From assembly GCA_900550335.1 (NCBI GenBank), contig URRU01000011.1:1-20124 (forward strand): a stretch of 20,124 nt of DNA, in the 5' to 3' direction. The notes beneath the pieces were generated by a model. It saw only the letters and a program-made list of their open reading frames with translations. It was not told the DNA's origin and made no database searches. The position numbers and the translations under genes are program-made. Below, piece by piece: positions 1-7,857 of the stretch (positions are counted from its first letter, which is position 1; every line of letters starts with the position of its first letter). This DNA comes from an uncultured Clostridium sp. (GTDB lineage Bacteria > Bacillota > Clostridia > Peptostreptococcales > Peptostreptococcaceae).

Positions 1-973
1 TTTCAAAGCAAACTGAATAAACTATATCCATTTTTGCTTCGTCCATTTTTATAAGTGCATCAAAAAGATTTGATGCTACTTCATCATAATCTTTACCTAA
101 ATCTACAATATAATCGCATTCAAATTTATCTATATCTTTGCTCATGCACATTATTCCTGTTTTTTTATTTTCTGCATGATTTTTTTTAGATAATTCATTC
201 ATTTTTACAATTACATTATTTTCTTCACCTTTTACTATATATACCTGTGCATTTGGTGAGTAGTGTTTATACTTCATACCTGGAGCCTTTGCCTTTATAT
301 TATCTTCTTTTTTGCTTAAAGACGGATCTATACTAACATCTCCAAGTACTTCTTCAAGCATTTCTTTTGTAATACTTCCAGGTCTAAGTATCATAGGTTT
401 ATCTTCACTAAAATCTACAACTGTAGACTCTAATCCAAAATCGCAGTCTCCACCCATAATTATTCCAGAAACCCTTCCACTCATCTCTTTAACAACATGT
501 TCCGCCTTTGTTGGTGATGGTCTACCAGATATATTAGCTGATGGTGCAGCTATTTGAGTTTTAGATTCTCTTATAAGTGCATTAGCAATTTTGTTTGAAG
601 GCATTCTAATTGCTACTGTTGAAAGTCCTCCACTGGTAACATTTGGAACAATTTCCTTCTTCTTAAGTATTATAGTAAGTGGACCCGGCCAAAATTCATC
701 CATAGCTTTTCTAGCTTTTTCACCTACTTCTAAAGCTATCTTATCAACTTCTTCAACATCCGCTATATGAACTATAAGGGGGTTATCACTTGGACGCCCT
801 TTAGCTTCATATATTTTTTTAGTTGCATTTTCGTCCATTGCATTTGCACCTAATCCATATACTGTCTCAGTTGGAAATATAACAGTTTCTCCATTTCTAA
901 TTTTCTCGGCCATTTCTTTGATTATATCTATATCTATATTATTTTCATCTATTTTCTTTATAACTGTTTCCAT
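1..973 (-). CDS. Sua5/YwlC-type threonylcarbamoyl-AMP synthase (3' end cut by window edge)
   Basis: This cytosolic enzyme makes threonylcarbamoyl-AMP from threonine, bicarbonate and ATP, the first step of the t6A modification at position 37 of ANN-decoding tRNAs. I translated it by hand: the ATG at 973-971 opens a 324-codon frame that is still open at base 1. The YrdC domain is clear, with an FPTETVYGLGANA motif near residue 35, KGRPSDNPL near residue 60 and APSANISGRPSPT near residue 145. The linker and C-terminal Sua5 domain follow (KAKAPGMKYKHYSP near 230, then an alpha/beta segment), so this is the long Sua5 form and not the short YrdC form. Compared with the family, about 20-30 C-terminal residues lie outside the window. 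A modest Shine-Dalgarno (GTTGGTGG) precedes the ATG. It is the last gene of the minus-strand run, downstream of the ZIP gene. The family call is firm. Confidence 0.93.
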   Translation of the reverse strand, partial: METVIKKIDENNIDIDIIKEMAEKIRNGETVIFPTETVYGLGANAMDENATKKIYEAKGRPSDNPLIVHIADVEEVDKIALEVGEKARKAMDEFWPGPLTIILKKKEIVPNVTSGGLSTVAIRMPSNKIANALIRESKTQIAAPSANISGRPSPTKAEHVVKEMSGRVSGIIMGGDCDFGLESTVVDFSEDKPMILRPGSITKEMLEEVLGDVSIDPSLSKKEDNIKAKAPGMKYKHYSPNAQVYIVKGEENNVIVKMNELSKKNHAENKKTGIMCMSKDIDKFECDYIVDLGKDYDEVASNLFDALIKMDEAKMDIVYSVCFE

Positions 974-1003
974 AAATCCACCAACTCTCTATTGAATATT
1001 TTT

Positions 1004-1054
1004 CTATAATCTAGTTATAAATAATATACAATATTTTCTATAACTAGACTATAG
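1004..1054 (-). repeat. 16-bp inverted repeat (RNA hairpin) between the ZIP and Sua5 genes
   Basis: The arms are 1004-1019 (ctataatctagttata) and 1039-1054 (tataactagactatag), separated by a 19-base loop. They pair at 15 of 16 positions. The odd position becomes a G-U wobble in the minus-strand transcript but an A-C mismatch on the plus strand, which favours a role in the minus-strand RNA. No T-run follows the hairpin in that direction, so it is not a standard terminator. It lies in the Sua5 leader, about 30 bases before the start codon, and could be a processing or stability element. Function unknown. Confidence 0.6.
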
Positions 1055-1077
1055 ATTTCACTATTAATACATACTTT

Positions 1078-1761
1078 TTAAGCTATAGATTTTACTATCA
1101 TGATTCCACATATTACCCCTATTATAGTATAAATACTCTTAGATTCTGGAATCATCTCGTCCATAACTACATACAACATCATACCTGTTGCGATAGAAAG
1201 TAGTACTCCTGTAATTGCAGAAAAAATTTCTCCAAAACTAGAACCTATAAAACACCCGATAGCTATTGGAAGTCCAGCTATCATAGACATTATAACAGCT
1301 CTTTTACCACTTGCTTTATTGCATATAAATCCAAGTGCAAGTGCCAATCCTTCTGGTAAATTATGCATACCTATTGCAGCTGCCATAGCAATTCCCCGTT
1401 TTGGTTCTGCTAAAAAGGTAGTACCTATTGCAAGTCCTTCTGGTAAATTATGCATTATTATACTCATAAGCATTAAATATCCAGATGAATTTTCTCCATT
1501 GATTTTAACTCTTTCCTTAAGAATTTTTGTAACTAAAGCCCCTAAGAGTATCAATATAACCGCGTACAAAATCCCTATGCTTTCAATAGCCTCCTCAACC
1601 AAATCAAACATAACCAGTGAAAGCATTATTCCTCCAGATAATCCCATAAAAAAGCTCATATATTTTGAAGCTTTTTCATTGAATAATACAGCAAGAACTC
1701 CTCCTATTCCTGTACCAATTACTCCTACAATTAAACCAATTAGAGTGATTTTTAAAATCAA
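1078..1761 (-). CDS. ZIP-family divalent metal transporter
   Basis: A multi-pass membrane transporter expected to bring Zn2+ or a similar divalent metal into the cytoplasm. The signature is two copies of HNLPEG (within MHNLPEGLAIG and, about 28 residues later, MHNLPEGLALA), matching the TM4/TM5 metal-binding helices of ZIP proteins. Hydrophobic helices cover most of the protein. An in-frame ATG lies upstream at 1860, but that extension would run through the terminator hairpin at 1813-1855. I therefore prefer the TTG at 1761-1759, which has a strong AGGAGG-type ribosome site ten bases upstream and gives 227 residues starting just before the first helix (MILKITLIGLIVG). It sits between prfA and the Sua5 gene. 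Metal specificity cannot be read from the sequence. The family is firm and the start is inferred. Confidence 0.88.
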   Translation of the reverse strand: MILKITLIGLIVGVIGTGIGGVLAVLFNEKASKYMSFFMGLSGGIMLSLVMFDLVEEAIESIGILYAVILILLGALVTKILKERVKINGENSSGYLMLMSIIMHNLPEGLAIGTTFLAEPKRGIAMAAAIGMHNLPEGLALALGFICNKASGKRAVIMSMIAGLPIAIGCFIGSSFGEIFSAITGVLLSIATGMMLYVVMDEMIPESKSIYTIIGVICGIMIVKSIA

Positions 1762-1805
1762 AATCCCTGCGCCTCCTCTATTTTCTCTAAACACAATTAA
1801 AAAGT

Positions 1806-1855
1806 ATTTAAAAAAGTGTCTTATCCTCGAATTCAATTCAATAATAAGACACTTT
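1806..1855 (-). terminator. Rho-independent terminator after prfA
   Basis: A perfect 12-bp stem (1813-1824 with 1844-1855, arm aaagtgtcttat) encloses a 19-base loop. In the minus direction it is followed by a T-rich tract (TTT, then AAATACTTTTT). It lies 49 bases after the prfA stop, ends the DUF1385-prmC-prfA unit and separates it from the ZIP gene. Partial readthrough could feed the ZIP gene, because no clear promoter is visible between the hairpin and its start. Confidence 0.85.
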
Positions 1856-1903
1856 CTCATTCATTTTTATACTAAATCTAATCTATGATAATTCTACTTT
1901 AAA

Positions 1904-2971
1904 TTAGTTTATAGCAGTCATTTTTTCAGTCTGGTCAACTGTTATTAAAGCATCTATCATTTCATCTATGTCACCATCAAGGAATGAATCTAATTTGTAT
2001 AGAGTAAGATTTATTCTGTGGTCACTTATTCTTCCCTGAGGGAAGTTGTAAGTTCTTATTCTTTCAGATCTATCTCCTGTACCAACCTGGCTCTTTCTTT
2101 CTGCTGATATTTCTTTCTGCTGATCTGCAAGAGCTCTATCGTATAATCTAGCTTTTAAAACTTTCATAGCTTTTTCTTTATTTTTAAGCTGTGATTTTTC
2201 GTCCTGACATGATACAACTTCTCCTGTTGGAAGATGTGTTATTCTTACTGCAGAGTCAGTAGTATTGACACACTGTCCACCGTTTCCAGAAGCTCTGAAA
2301 ACGTCTATTCTTATATCATTGTCATTTATTTCTACTTCAACATCTTCTACCTCTGGTAATACGGCAACTGTAGCTGTAGAAGTATGTATTCTTCCTCCTG
2401 ATTCAGTAGAAGGTATTCTCTGAACTCTATGAACTCCTGATTCATATTTTAATCTAGAATATGCACCTTTACCTTTTATCATGAATGAAACCTCTTTGTA
2501 TCCACCAACACCAGTTTCATTTGAACTTAGCATAGATACTTTCCATCCTTTTCTTTCTGCATATCTTGAGTACATTCTTAATAAGTCTCCTGCGAATAGA
2601 GCTGCTTCGTCTCCACCAGCTCCACCTCTTATTTCGACTATAACGTTCTTTTCATCGTTAGGGTCCTTTGGTACAAGAAGTAGTTTTAATTCTTCTTCTA
2701 ATGGTTCTACCTGACTTTCCATATCAGATAATTCCATTTTAGCTAATTCTCTTAATTCTTCATCTGATTCTTCCTGAAGTATTTCTTTTGATTCAGCTAT
2801 AGCGTCTAATACAGCTTTATATTCTCTGTATTTCATTATGATTGGCTCTAAATCTGCATGTTCTTTCATGTATTTCTGCCAAACTTTCTGATCGTTTATT
2901 ATTTCTGGATCAGATATTTTTTCTGTTAAATCTTTATATGTATCTTCTAATACACCTAGTTTTTTAAGCAT
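1904..2971 (-). CDS. prfA: Peptide chain release factor 1 (RF1)
   Basis: RF1 recognises UAA and UAG stop codons in the ribosomal A site and triggers peptidyl-tRNA hydrolysis. The 355-residue length is normal. The P-x-T codon-recognition tripeptide is PST at residues 187-189 ([20 protein letters not shown]), which marks RF1 as opposed to RF2 (SPF). The catalytic GGQ is at 231-233 within [12 protein letters not shown]. The acidic, helical N-terminal domain 1 covers about residues 1-100. There is no internal stop, so no programmed frameshift (known from prfB). The ATG has a GAGGTG ribosome site. prmC, whose product methylates Q233, lies 52 bases upstream, and a strong terminator follows. Assignment is secure. 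Confidence 0.98.
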   Translation of the reverse strand: MLKKLGVLEDTYKDLTEKISDPEIINDQKVWQKYMKEHADLEPIIMKYREYKAVLDAIAESKEILQEESDEELRELAKMELSDMESQVEPLEEELKLLLVPKDPNDEKNVIVEIRGGAGGDEAALFAGDLLRMYSRYAERKGWKVSMLSSNETGVGGYKEVSFMIKGKGAYSRLKYESGVHRVQRIPSTESGGRIHTSTATVAVLPEVEDVEVEINDNDIRIDVFRASGNGGQCVNTTDSAVRITHLPTGEVVSCQDEKSQLKNKEKAMKVLKARLYDRALADQQKEISAERKSQVGTGDRSERIRTYNFPQGRISDHRINLTLYKLDSFLDGDIDEMIDALITVDQTEKMTAIN

Positions 2972-3023
2972 TTATATATTCACCTCGTCAATTATTCTCG
3001 TATTCCGTCAATTTATCATTATA

Positions 3024-3890
3024 TCATAGTTTTGTGCCTATAACAACTCTATCAATACCTGGTAAATCCTTCTTTGTATATATTTTTTCGTATCCATAAC
3101 TTTTCATTATATTAGAAACATCTTCTGCCTGGTCATGTCCTACTTCATAGGCAAGTATTCCACCTTTTTTTAAATATTTTACAGACCCTTCAGTTATACT
3201 TCTATAAAAGTTTAATCCATCATCTCCACCTTCTAAGGCGTTATATGGCTCGTAGTCCTTAACCTGTGTGTGAAGTGTAGGTATTACATCTTTTCTTATG
3301 TATGGAGGGTTAGATACAATTATATCTAGTACTTCTCCTTCTCCTTCCAGTGAAGAAAATACATCTGATTTTATAAATTCAGTTCTATCATCTACTCCAT
3401 TAGATTTTGCATTTTTAGCACCTATTTCAAGTGCTATATCAGATATATCAAATGATTTTACAAAACTATTCTTTATATAATACGCTAGACCAACTGTTAT
3501 AGCCCCAGATCCCGTTCCTATATCTAGTATATCTATTCTATCTTTTTCTTTGTATTCTTTTACTGAGCAGATGTTTATAATCTCATCTACCAAAGTTTCA
3601 GTATCCGGTCTAGGAATTAAGACACCTTCCTGTACATAAAAATCAAGTCCCATAAATTCCCTATTTCCCACTATATATGCAACAGGTCTACCTGATTTTC
3701 TGTCCTCTGCCATTTTTTCAAATTCAGTTAATTTATCCTCGTCTATTTCTTTATTCAGATTCATGTGTAGATATAATTTATCGACATCTCCAAGAACTTT
3801 CATAAGCATTACTTCGACATCTAATCTTGGGCTATCACTTATATCCGCAAACTCATCTGTATATTTTATAATAATATCTCTTATCGTCAT
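3024..3890 (-). CDS. prmC: Protein-(glutamine-N5) methyltransferase, release-factor specific
   Basis: PrmC (HemK) uses S-adenosylmethionine to methylate the glutamine of the GGQ motif in RF1 and RF2, which raises termination efficiency. The 288-residue length is normal. The N-terminal helical substrate-binding domain covers about residues 1-80 and contains the conserved RKSGRPVAYIVGNREFMGL stretch. The class I methyltransferase domain follows, with the SAM-binding DIGTGSG loop at 123-129 and the catalytic NPPY at 194-197. The start is an ATG with an AAAGGTGAT ribosome site. The pairing with prfA directly downstream is the usual bacterial arrangement and supports the call. Confidence 0.97.
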   Translation of the reverse strand: MTIRDIIIKYTDEFADISDSPRLDVEVMLMKVLGDVDKLYLHMNLNKEIDEDKLTEFEKMAEDRKSGRPVAYIVGNREFMGLDFYVQEGVLIPRPDTETLVDEIINICSVKEYKEKDRIDILDIGTGSGAITVGLAYYIKNSFVKSFDISDIALEIGAKNAKSNGVDDRTEFIKSDVFSSLEGEGEVLDIIVSNPPYIRKDVIPTLHTQVKDYEPYNALEGGDDGLNFYRSITEGSVKYLKKGGILAYEVGHDQAEDVSNIMKSYGYEKIYTKKDLPGIDRVVIGTKL

Positions 3891-3946
3891 CGAATCACCT
3901 TTTTAAATTTTTTGTATACATATTTCTATTTATATAATATATGCTT

Positions 3947-4846
3947 TTATAACACAGCCTTTAATGAAGCAATTGCAACTTCTAGTTGTTCATCATCTGG
4001 CTCTTTTGTAGTTAAATACTGTAACATCATACCAGGATAAGCTATCATTCTTGTTAAAGCATTATCGTATTTCCCAAGTATTCTTATTATTTCATAAGCT
4101 ATTCCAGCTACTACAGGTATACACACTATTCTCATAAGTATTCTCATAAGTGGGTTTGGCCATCCAAAGAAGGCAAATAGTATTATAGAAGTAGCCATTA
4201 CTATAAATAAGAAGTTTGTCCCACATCTAGGATGTAGTCTTTTAAATTCTCTAGCATTTTCTACTGTAAGCTCTTTTCCACTTTCATAACAGTGTATACT
4301 TTTGTGCTCTGCTCCATGATACTGATATACCCTTTCTATATCTTTATTTTTAGATATAGCGTAAATATAAGCAAATAGTATTAAAATCCTTATAACCCCT
4401 TCTATAAGGTTAAGTACAACATCATTATTAATAAATTTAGCAAAAAATCCACCAGCAAATGTTGGAAGCATTACAAACAGTCCAACAGATAATATCACTG
4501 CTATTACCATAGATACCATTATTAAAACATCATTTGCCTTATCTCCAAACATTTTTTTAATAAATCTATCTATAGCATCTTCTTCCTCTTCTCCTGTTTC
4601 TTCCATATAAATATCAGAAGAATAATTTAAACTCTTCATACCATCTATCATAGTTTCAAAAAGTATGAACATCCCCCTTAAAAAAGGTATTTTATCTATA
4701 TGTTTATTTTTAACCCAACTGTTTATTCTCTCTGTTTTTACTTTTATTTCTCCGTCTGGTGTTCTAACTGCTACAGCTTTCTTTTTATCGCCTTGCATCA
4801 TGACACCTTCAATTACTGCCTGTCCGCCTACTGCTTTATAAGACAT
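3947..4846 (-). CDS. DUF1385 (YqhQ-like) integral membrane protein
   Basis: A 299-residue membrane protein of the DUF1385 family, whose biochemical role I do not know to be established. Conserved family features visible here are GGQAVIEGVMMQ at residues 7-18, an LRGMFILFETMIDGMKSL stretch near 56-73, the polar block YHGAEHKSIHCYESG at 176-190, and LHPRCGTNFL at 204-213. The histidines and cysteines in the last two blocks could bind metal, but that is inference. Four or so hydrophobic helices are seen near 107-127, 145-165, 210-228 and 236-256. An acidic run (EETGEEEEDA) lies near 82-91. The ATG follows an AAAAGGGGGG ribosome site. It heads the unit with prmC and prfA, a common order in Clostridia. 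Confidence 0.9.
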   Translation of the reverse strand: MSYKAVGGQAVIEGVMMQGDKKKAVAVRTPDGEIKVKTERINSWVKNKHIDKIPFLRGMFILFETMIDGMKSLNYSSDIYMEETGEEEEDAIDRFIKKMFGDKANDVLIMVSMVIAVILSVGLFVMLPTFAGGFFAKFINNDVVLNLIEGVIRILILFAYIYAISKNKDIERVYQYHGAEHKSIHCYESGKELTVENAREFKRLHPRCGTNFLFIVMATSIILFAFFGWPNPLMRILMRIVCIPVVAGIAYEIIRILGKYDNALTRMIAYPGMMLQYLTTKEPDDEQLEVAIASLKAVL

Positions 4847-4878
4847 GAAATCCCCCCTTTTATAATATATCTTAATGT

Positions 4879-4887
4879 ATTATAACA
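4879..4887 (-). promoter_or_regulatory. Extended -10 promoter candidate for DUF1385-prmC-prfA
   Basis: In the minus direction the sequence reads TGT-TATAAT, a consensus -10 with a TG extension, about 33 bases before the DUF1385 ATG. No good -35 is visible 17 bases upstream; the DNA there is A-rich. A second TGT-TATAAT lies at 4924-4932, beside the T-run of the rpmE terminator. Both are plausible. I cannot tell which is used. Confidence 0.5.
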
Positions 4888-4934
4888 TAAGTTATTTTAT
4901 TTTTTATTATTTTTGTATTTTAAATTATAACACA

Positions 4935-4997
4935 AATAAAAAAGGCAGATGTTTATATATCTTCAATATAAATTGAAAACATATAAACACCTGCCTT
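4935..4997 (-). terminator. Rho-independent terminator after rpmE
   Basis: A 17-bp stem pairs 4942-4958 (aaggcagatgtttatat) with 4981-4997 (atataaacacctgcctt). The single irregular pair is a G-U wobble in the minus-strand RNA. An inner ttcaat/attgaa stem (4962-4967 with 4972-4977) extends the hairpin. In the minus direction CTGCC is followed by TTTTTTTATTTG. It lies 25 bases after the rpmE stop. This is one of the strongest terminators in the window. Confidence 0.92.
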
Positions 4998-5022
4998 ATA
5001 ATAGCTAATGTGTCTATTTTTC

Positions 5023-5223
5023 TTATTCCATGTTGAATCTTTTTTTGAATTTGTCGATTCTTCCACCTTTTTCTATGTTTTTCTGTTTTCCAGTGTAGAA
5101 TGGGTGGCATTCTGAACATATTTCAACTCTTATTTCGTCCTTAGTTGATCCAGCTATGAAAGTGTTTCCACATGCACATCTAACTTCAACTGGTTTGTAG
5201 TTTGGCTGTATATCTTTTTTCAT
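5023..5223 (-). CDS. rpmE: 50S ribosomal protein L31, zinc-binding type
   Basis: L31 is a small protein of the large ribosomal subunit that helps bridge the subunits near the 5S rRNA. The gene encodes 66 residues, normal for the family. The zinc-ribbon cysteines are all present (C16 and C18 in RCACGNTF, C36 and C39 in [11 protein letters not shown]), so this is the zinc-containing C+ form and not the zinc-free paralogue made under zinc starvation. The C-terminal [11 protein letters not shown] is typical. An in-frame GTG nine bases upstream lies inside the AGAGGTG ribosome site, so the ATG at 5223 is the real start. It has its own promoter and terminator and appears monocistronic, between rho and the DUF1385 gene. 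Confidence 0.97.
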   Translation of the reverse strand: MKKDIQPNYKPVEVRCACGNTFIAGSTKDEIRVEICSECHPFYTGKQKNIEKGGRIDKFKKRFNME

Positions 5224-5289
5224 TTGTTTCACCTCTTTCTTTATTTTTAATAAGTATGTAAACTTGTCTTTTACAATATCAACTACATC

Positions 5290-5318
5290 ATTATATCACA
5301 ATTAAACAAACGATTCAA
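5290..5318 (-). promoter_or_regulatory. Sigma-A promoter of rpmE
   Basis: In the minus direction a -35 TTGAAT (5318-5313) is followed after exactly 17 bases by a consensus -10 TATAAT (5295-5290), with TGA directly before it giving an extended -10. This predicts a start near 5283 and a leader of about 60 bases before the rpmE ATG. It lies in the rho-rpmE gap, so rpmE need not depend on rho transcription. Confidence 0.8.
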
Positions 5319-5325
5319 GAAGATT

Positions 5326-6738
5326 TTATAATGACTTTAACATACTTATGAATTCACTATTATTTTTTGTTCTTTTTAGCAATTCTAACACTTTATCTGT
5401 AACTTCTAGCACAGATTCATTGCTCATTTGTCTTCTCAGTGTCCATAGAGTAGATTTTTCTTCTTCTGTAAGAAGTAAATCTTCTCTTCTAGTTCCTGAT
5501 TTGTATATATCCACTGCTGGGAATATTCTTTTTTCAGCTAGTTTTCTATCAAGATGAAGCTCCATATTACCAGTTCCTTTAAACTCTTCATATATTACAT
5601 CATCCATTCTAGACCCTGTTTCAACAAGTGCAGTTCCAAGTATTGTTAAAGAACCTCCCTGTCTTATATTTCTAGCTGCACCAAAGAACTTTTTAGGCCC
5701 ATGAAGCGCACCAGGATCTAACCCTCCTGAAAGTGTTCTTCCTGTTGGAGAAATAGTTAGGTTGTAAGCTCTAGCTAATCTAGTGATACTATCTAATAAT
5801 ATCACAACATCCTTACCATGTTCAACTAATCTTTCCGCTCTATTAAGTACCATTTCTGCAACTTTAACATGATGGCTTGCTACCTGGTCAAATGTAGAAT
5901 AAATTACATCCCCTTCTATAGACTCTCTCATGTCTGTTACTTCCTCTGGTCTTTCATCAATTAAAAGAACTATTAGCTCAACGTCTGGATGATTTTTAGT
6001 TATGCTATTAGCTATACTCTTTAAAAGCATTGTTTTACCAGCTTTAGGTGGCGCAACTATTAATCCTCTTTGACCTTTTCCTATTGGAGATATAAGATCT
6101 ATAAGTCTAGTAGCTATATTATTCTGTGTAGTTTCAAGAGTAAGTTTTTCTTCAGGATAAATCGGTGTAAGTAATTCGAAGTTTCTTCTTCTTATAGATG
6201 TTTCAGGATTTTCATCATTTACTTTTTTTACATATATAAGCGCTCTAAATTTTTCTCCACTCTTAGGGCTTCTTGTTATACCCATTATTTTATCCCCTGT
6301 CTTTAGATTAAATCTTCTTATCTGTGATGGAGATACATAAACATCATTTTCTGTAGATAAATAATTAGATCCTCTTAAAAATCCAAATCCATCTGGTAAT
6401 ATTTCTAAAACTCCCTCTGCATCTTCTTTGTCCTCTTCAGGAGTTCTATAGTCTTCTTTTGACTTTGCATCTAGGTTTTTATTGTCTTTATTGTTTTGTC
6501 TTTGATAGTTATTATTATTTTTTTGATTTTTGTTATTTTCTTCAACACCGTTTGTATTTTTTTCTAAATTTATACATTCAATGCTTTCATTTTTAGAGCC
6601 TTCTTCTCTAACTTTTTCTAGAATTTTTTCTATTAGCTCTATTTTTTTATATTTTGTAACTGATTTTATTCCCATTTCCTTAGCAGTTTCTCTAAGCTCA
6701 TTTAGAGTTTTTGATTCTAGCTGCATATTTATACTCAA
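5326..6738 (-). CDS. rho: Transcription termination factor Rho with an Asn/Gln-rich insertion
   Basis: Rho is a ring-shaped RNA-dependent ATPase that loads on unstructured nascent RNA and terminates transcription. From the TTG at 6738 the product is 470 residues, longer than the roughly 420 of E. coli. Domains in order: Rho N-terminal helical domain (about 8-45, [20 protein letters not shown]); a polar insertion (about 50-105), very rich in Asn at 61-88; the RNA-binding cold-shock-like domain (about 109-175, [10 protein letters not shown]); and the RecA-like ATPase, with Walker A APPKAGKT at 229-236, Walker [17 protein letters not shown] and the Q/R-loop region [21 protein letters not shown]. 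The TTG has AGGAGG eight bases upstream; the next ATG (6726) is 20 bases from that site, so TTG is preferred. It probably shares a transcript with galU and the small ORF upstream. Assignment is certain; the insertion is discussed in findings. Confidence 0.98.
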   Translation of the reverse strand: MSINMQLESKTLNELRETAKEMGIKSVTKYKKIELIEKILEKVREEGSKNESIECINLEKNTNGVEENNKNQKNNNNYQRQNNKDNKNLDAKSKEDYRTPEEDKEDAEGVLEILPDGFGFLRGSNYLSTENDVYVSPSQIRRFNLKTGDKIMGITRSPKSGEKFRALIYVKKVNDENPETSIRRRNFELLTPIYPEEKLTLETTQNNIATRLIDLISPIGKGQRGLIVAPPKAGKTMLLKSIANSITKNHPDVELIVLLIDERPEEVTDMRESIEGDVIYSTFDQVASHHVKVAEMVLNRAERLVEHGKDVVILLDSITRLARAYNLTISPTGRTLSGGLDPGALHGPKKFFGAARNIRQGGSLTILGTALVETGSRMDDVIYEEFKGTGNMELHLDRKLAEKRIFPAVDIYKSGTRREDLLLTEEEKSTLWTLRRQMSNESVLEVTDKVLELLKRTKNNSEFISMLKSL

Positions 6739-6764
6739 TCTTAAAACCTCCTATTCAATAGCTA

Positions 6765-6872
6765 CTATAATCCAGCTATTAAAGATAAAAGTACTGTTAT
6801 ACTAGTAAGTACCATTACTCCAGCGGCACCTATTGCTATTACTTTTGTCATCATCTTTTGTTTTTTTGCCAA
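6765..6872 (-). CDS. Small single-helix membrane protein (35 residues) upstream of rho
   Basis: I found this gene by translating the galU-rho gap. It starts with TTG at 6872 and ends with TAG at 6765. An AAAGGTGAT ribosome site sits about five bases before the TTG. The product begins MAKKQKMMTKVIAIGAAG and continues as one hydrophobic helix (about residues 11-33) ending in AGL. The short basic N-terminus followed by one helix predicts a membrane protein with its N-terminus inside. The layout resembles the tiny DUF4044-type proteins of Firmicutes (a MAKKK-like start and one helix), but I cannot confirm membership. It lies 52 bases after galU and 26 bases before rho, with no promoter or terminator between, so it is probably co-transcribed with both. 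Function unknown. Confidence 0.7.
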   Translation of the reverse strand: MAKKQKMMTKVIAIGAAGVMVLTSITVLLSLIAGL

Positions 6873-6924
6873 TATTATCACCTTTTATTTCTAAAATTAA
6901 TAAATTATATTTTAATTTATATAA

Positions 6925-7842
6925 TTATTTATTAGTATTTGTTTTTACCACTTTTTTAGGTTCTTCATCATGTTTTTTGCACACTTTTCTTAAATAATCA
7001 AGGAATCCATCTTTTAATTCTTCTCTTTTTAGTGCAAAATCTACAGTTGCCTCAAGGAATCCTAATTTATCACCTACATCATATCTTTTTCCTTCAAAAT
7101 CATACGCATACATAGCTTCTTTTTTAGATAATTCTTTTAAAGCGTCTGTAAGCTGTATTTCATCACCTTTTCCTGGTGGTAAATCTGAAAGTATATCGAA
7201 TATTTCTGGTGTTATTATATATCTACCTAGTATAGCTAAGTTAGATGGAGCTTTGTCAGCATCAGGTTTTTCAACAAGGTCTTTAACTTTGTAAACTCTA
7301 TCCTCTATAAATTTAGCATCTATTATACCATATTTATTTGTATCTTCCTTAGCAACTTTCTGTACTCCTAATATAGTAGTTCTATACTCATCGTAAGCAT
7401 CCATAAGCTGTTTTAAACATGGTTCGTTATTGTCTACTATATCATCTCCTAGCATTACAGCAAAAGGTTCATCACCGATAAAGTGTCTAGCACAGTATAC
7501 AGCATCTCCAAGACCTTTTGGTTCTTTCTGTCTTATGTAGTGTATATTTATCATATTAGATATATTCTGAACGATTTCTAGTAATTCTGTCTTTCCTTTG
7601 TGTTCAAGCTCTAATTCAAGTTCAACAGATTTGTCAAAGTGATCCTCTATTGATTTTTTATTTCTTCCTGTTATTATAAGAATTTCTTCTATTCCAGAAG
7701 CCACAGCTTCTTCTATTATATACTGTAAAGTTGGTTTATCAACTATTGGTAACATTTCTTTCGGCTGTGCTTTTGTTGCAGGAAGGAATCTTGTACCAAG
7801 ACCCGCTGCTGGTATAACAGCTTTTCTTACTTTTTTCTGCAT
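6925..7842 (-). CDS. galU: UTP-glucose-1-phosphate uridylyltransferase
   Basis: The enzyme makes UDP-glucose from UTP and glucose-1-phosphate, supplying glycolipid, teichoic-acid and polysaccharide synthesis. The nucleotidyltransferase signature is intact at the N-terminus: AVIPAAGLGTRFLPATK followed by QPKEMLPIVDKPTLQY. Further family blocks are the AVMLGDDIVD metal/nucleotide site, a GIIDAKFIEDRVYKVKDLVEKP stretch and the C-terminal YDVGDKLGFLEA. I prefer the ATG at 7842 (305 residues). The ATG at 7857 overlaps the GGAGG ribosome site, whereas 7842 lies eight bases after it. The long AT-rich intergenic region with DnaA boxes lies upstream; the small membrane protein and rho lie downstream. 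The family is firm; the substrate could in principle be a related sugar-1-phosphate. Confidence 0.95.
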   Translation of the reverse strand: MQKKVRKAVIPAAGLGTRFLPATKAQPKEMLPIVDKPTLQYIIEEAVASGIEEILIITGRNKKSIEDHFDKSVELELELEHKGKTELLEIVQNISNMINIHYIRQKEPKGLGDAVYCARHFIGDEPFAVMLGDDIVDNNEPCLKQLMDAYDEYRTTILGVQKVAKEDTNKYGIIDAKFIEDRVYKVKDLVEKPDADKAPSNLAILGRYIITPEIFDILSDLPPGKGDEIQLTDALKELSKKEAMYAYDFEGKRYDVGDKLGFLEATVDFALKREELKDGFLDYLRKVCKKHDEEPKKVVKTNTNK

Positions 7843-7857
7843 ATTCTTATCCTCCAT

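Noticed and set aside
1319..1888. A 189-codon plus-strand reading frame antisense to the ZIP gene
   Set aside because: It has no ribosome site, and its Pro/Ser/Ile-rich translation is the mirror of the membrane helices on the other strand. The ZIP frame has clear HNLPEG motifs.
1904..2971. Programmed frameshift in the release factor gene
   Set aside because: That feature belongs to prfB. This frame is uninterrupted and carries the RF1-type PST tripeptide.
4925..5119. A 64-codon minus-strand frame overlapping the end of rpmE
   Set aside because: It overlaps rpmE out of frame and runs through the rpmE terminator hairpin, with no ribosome site.
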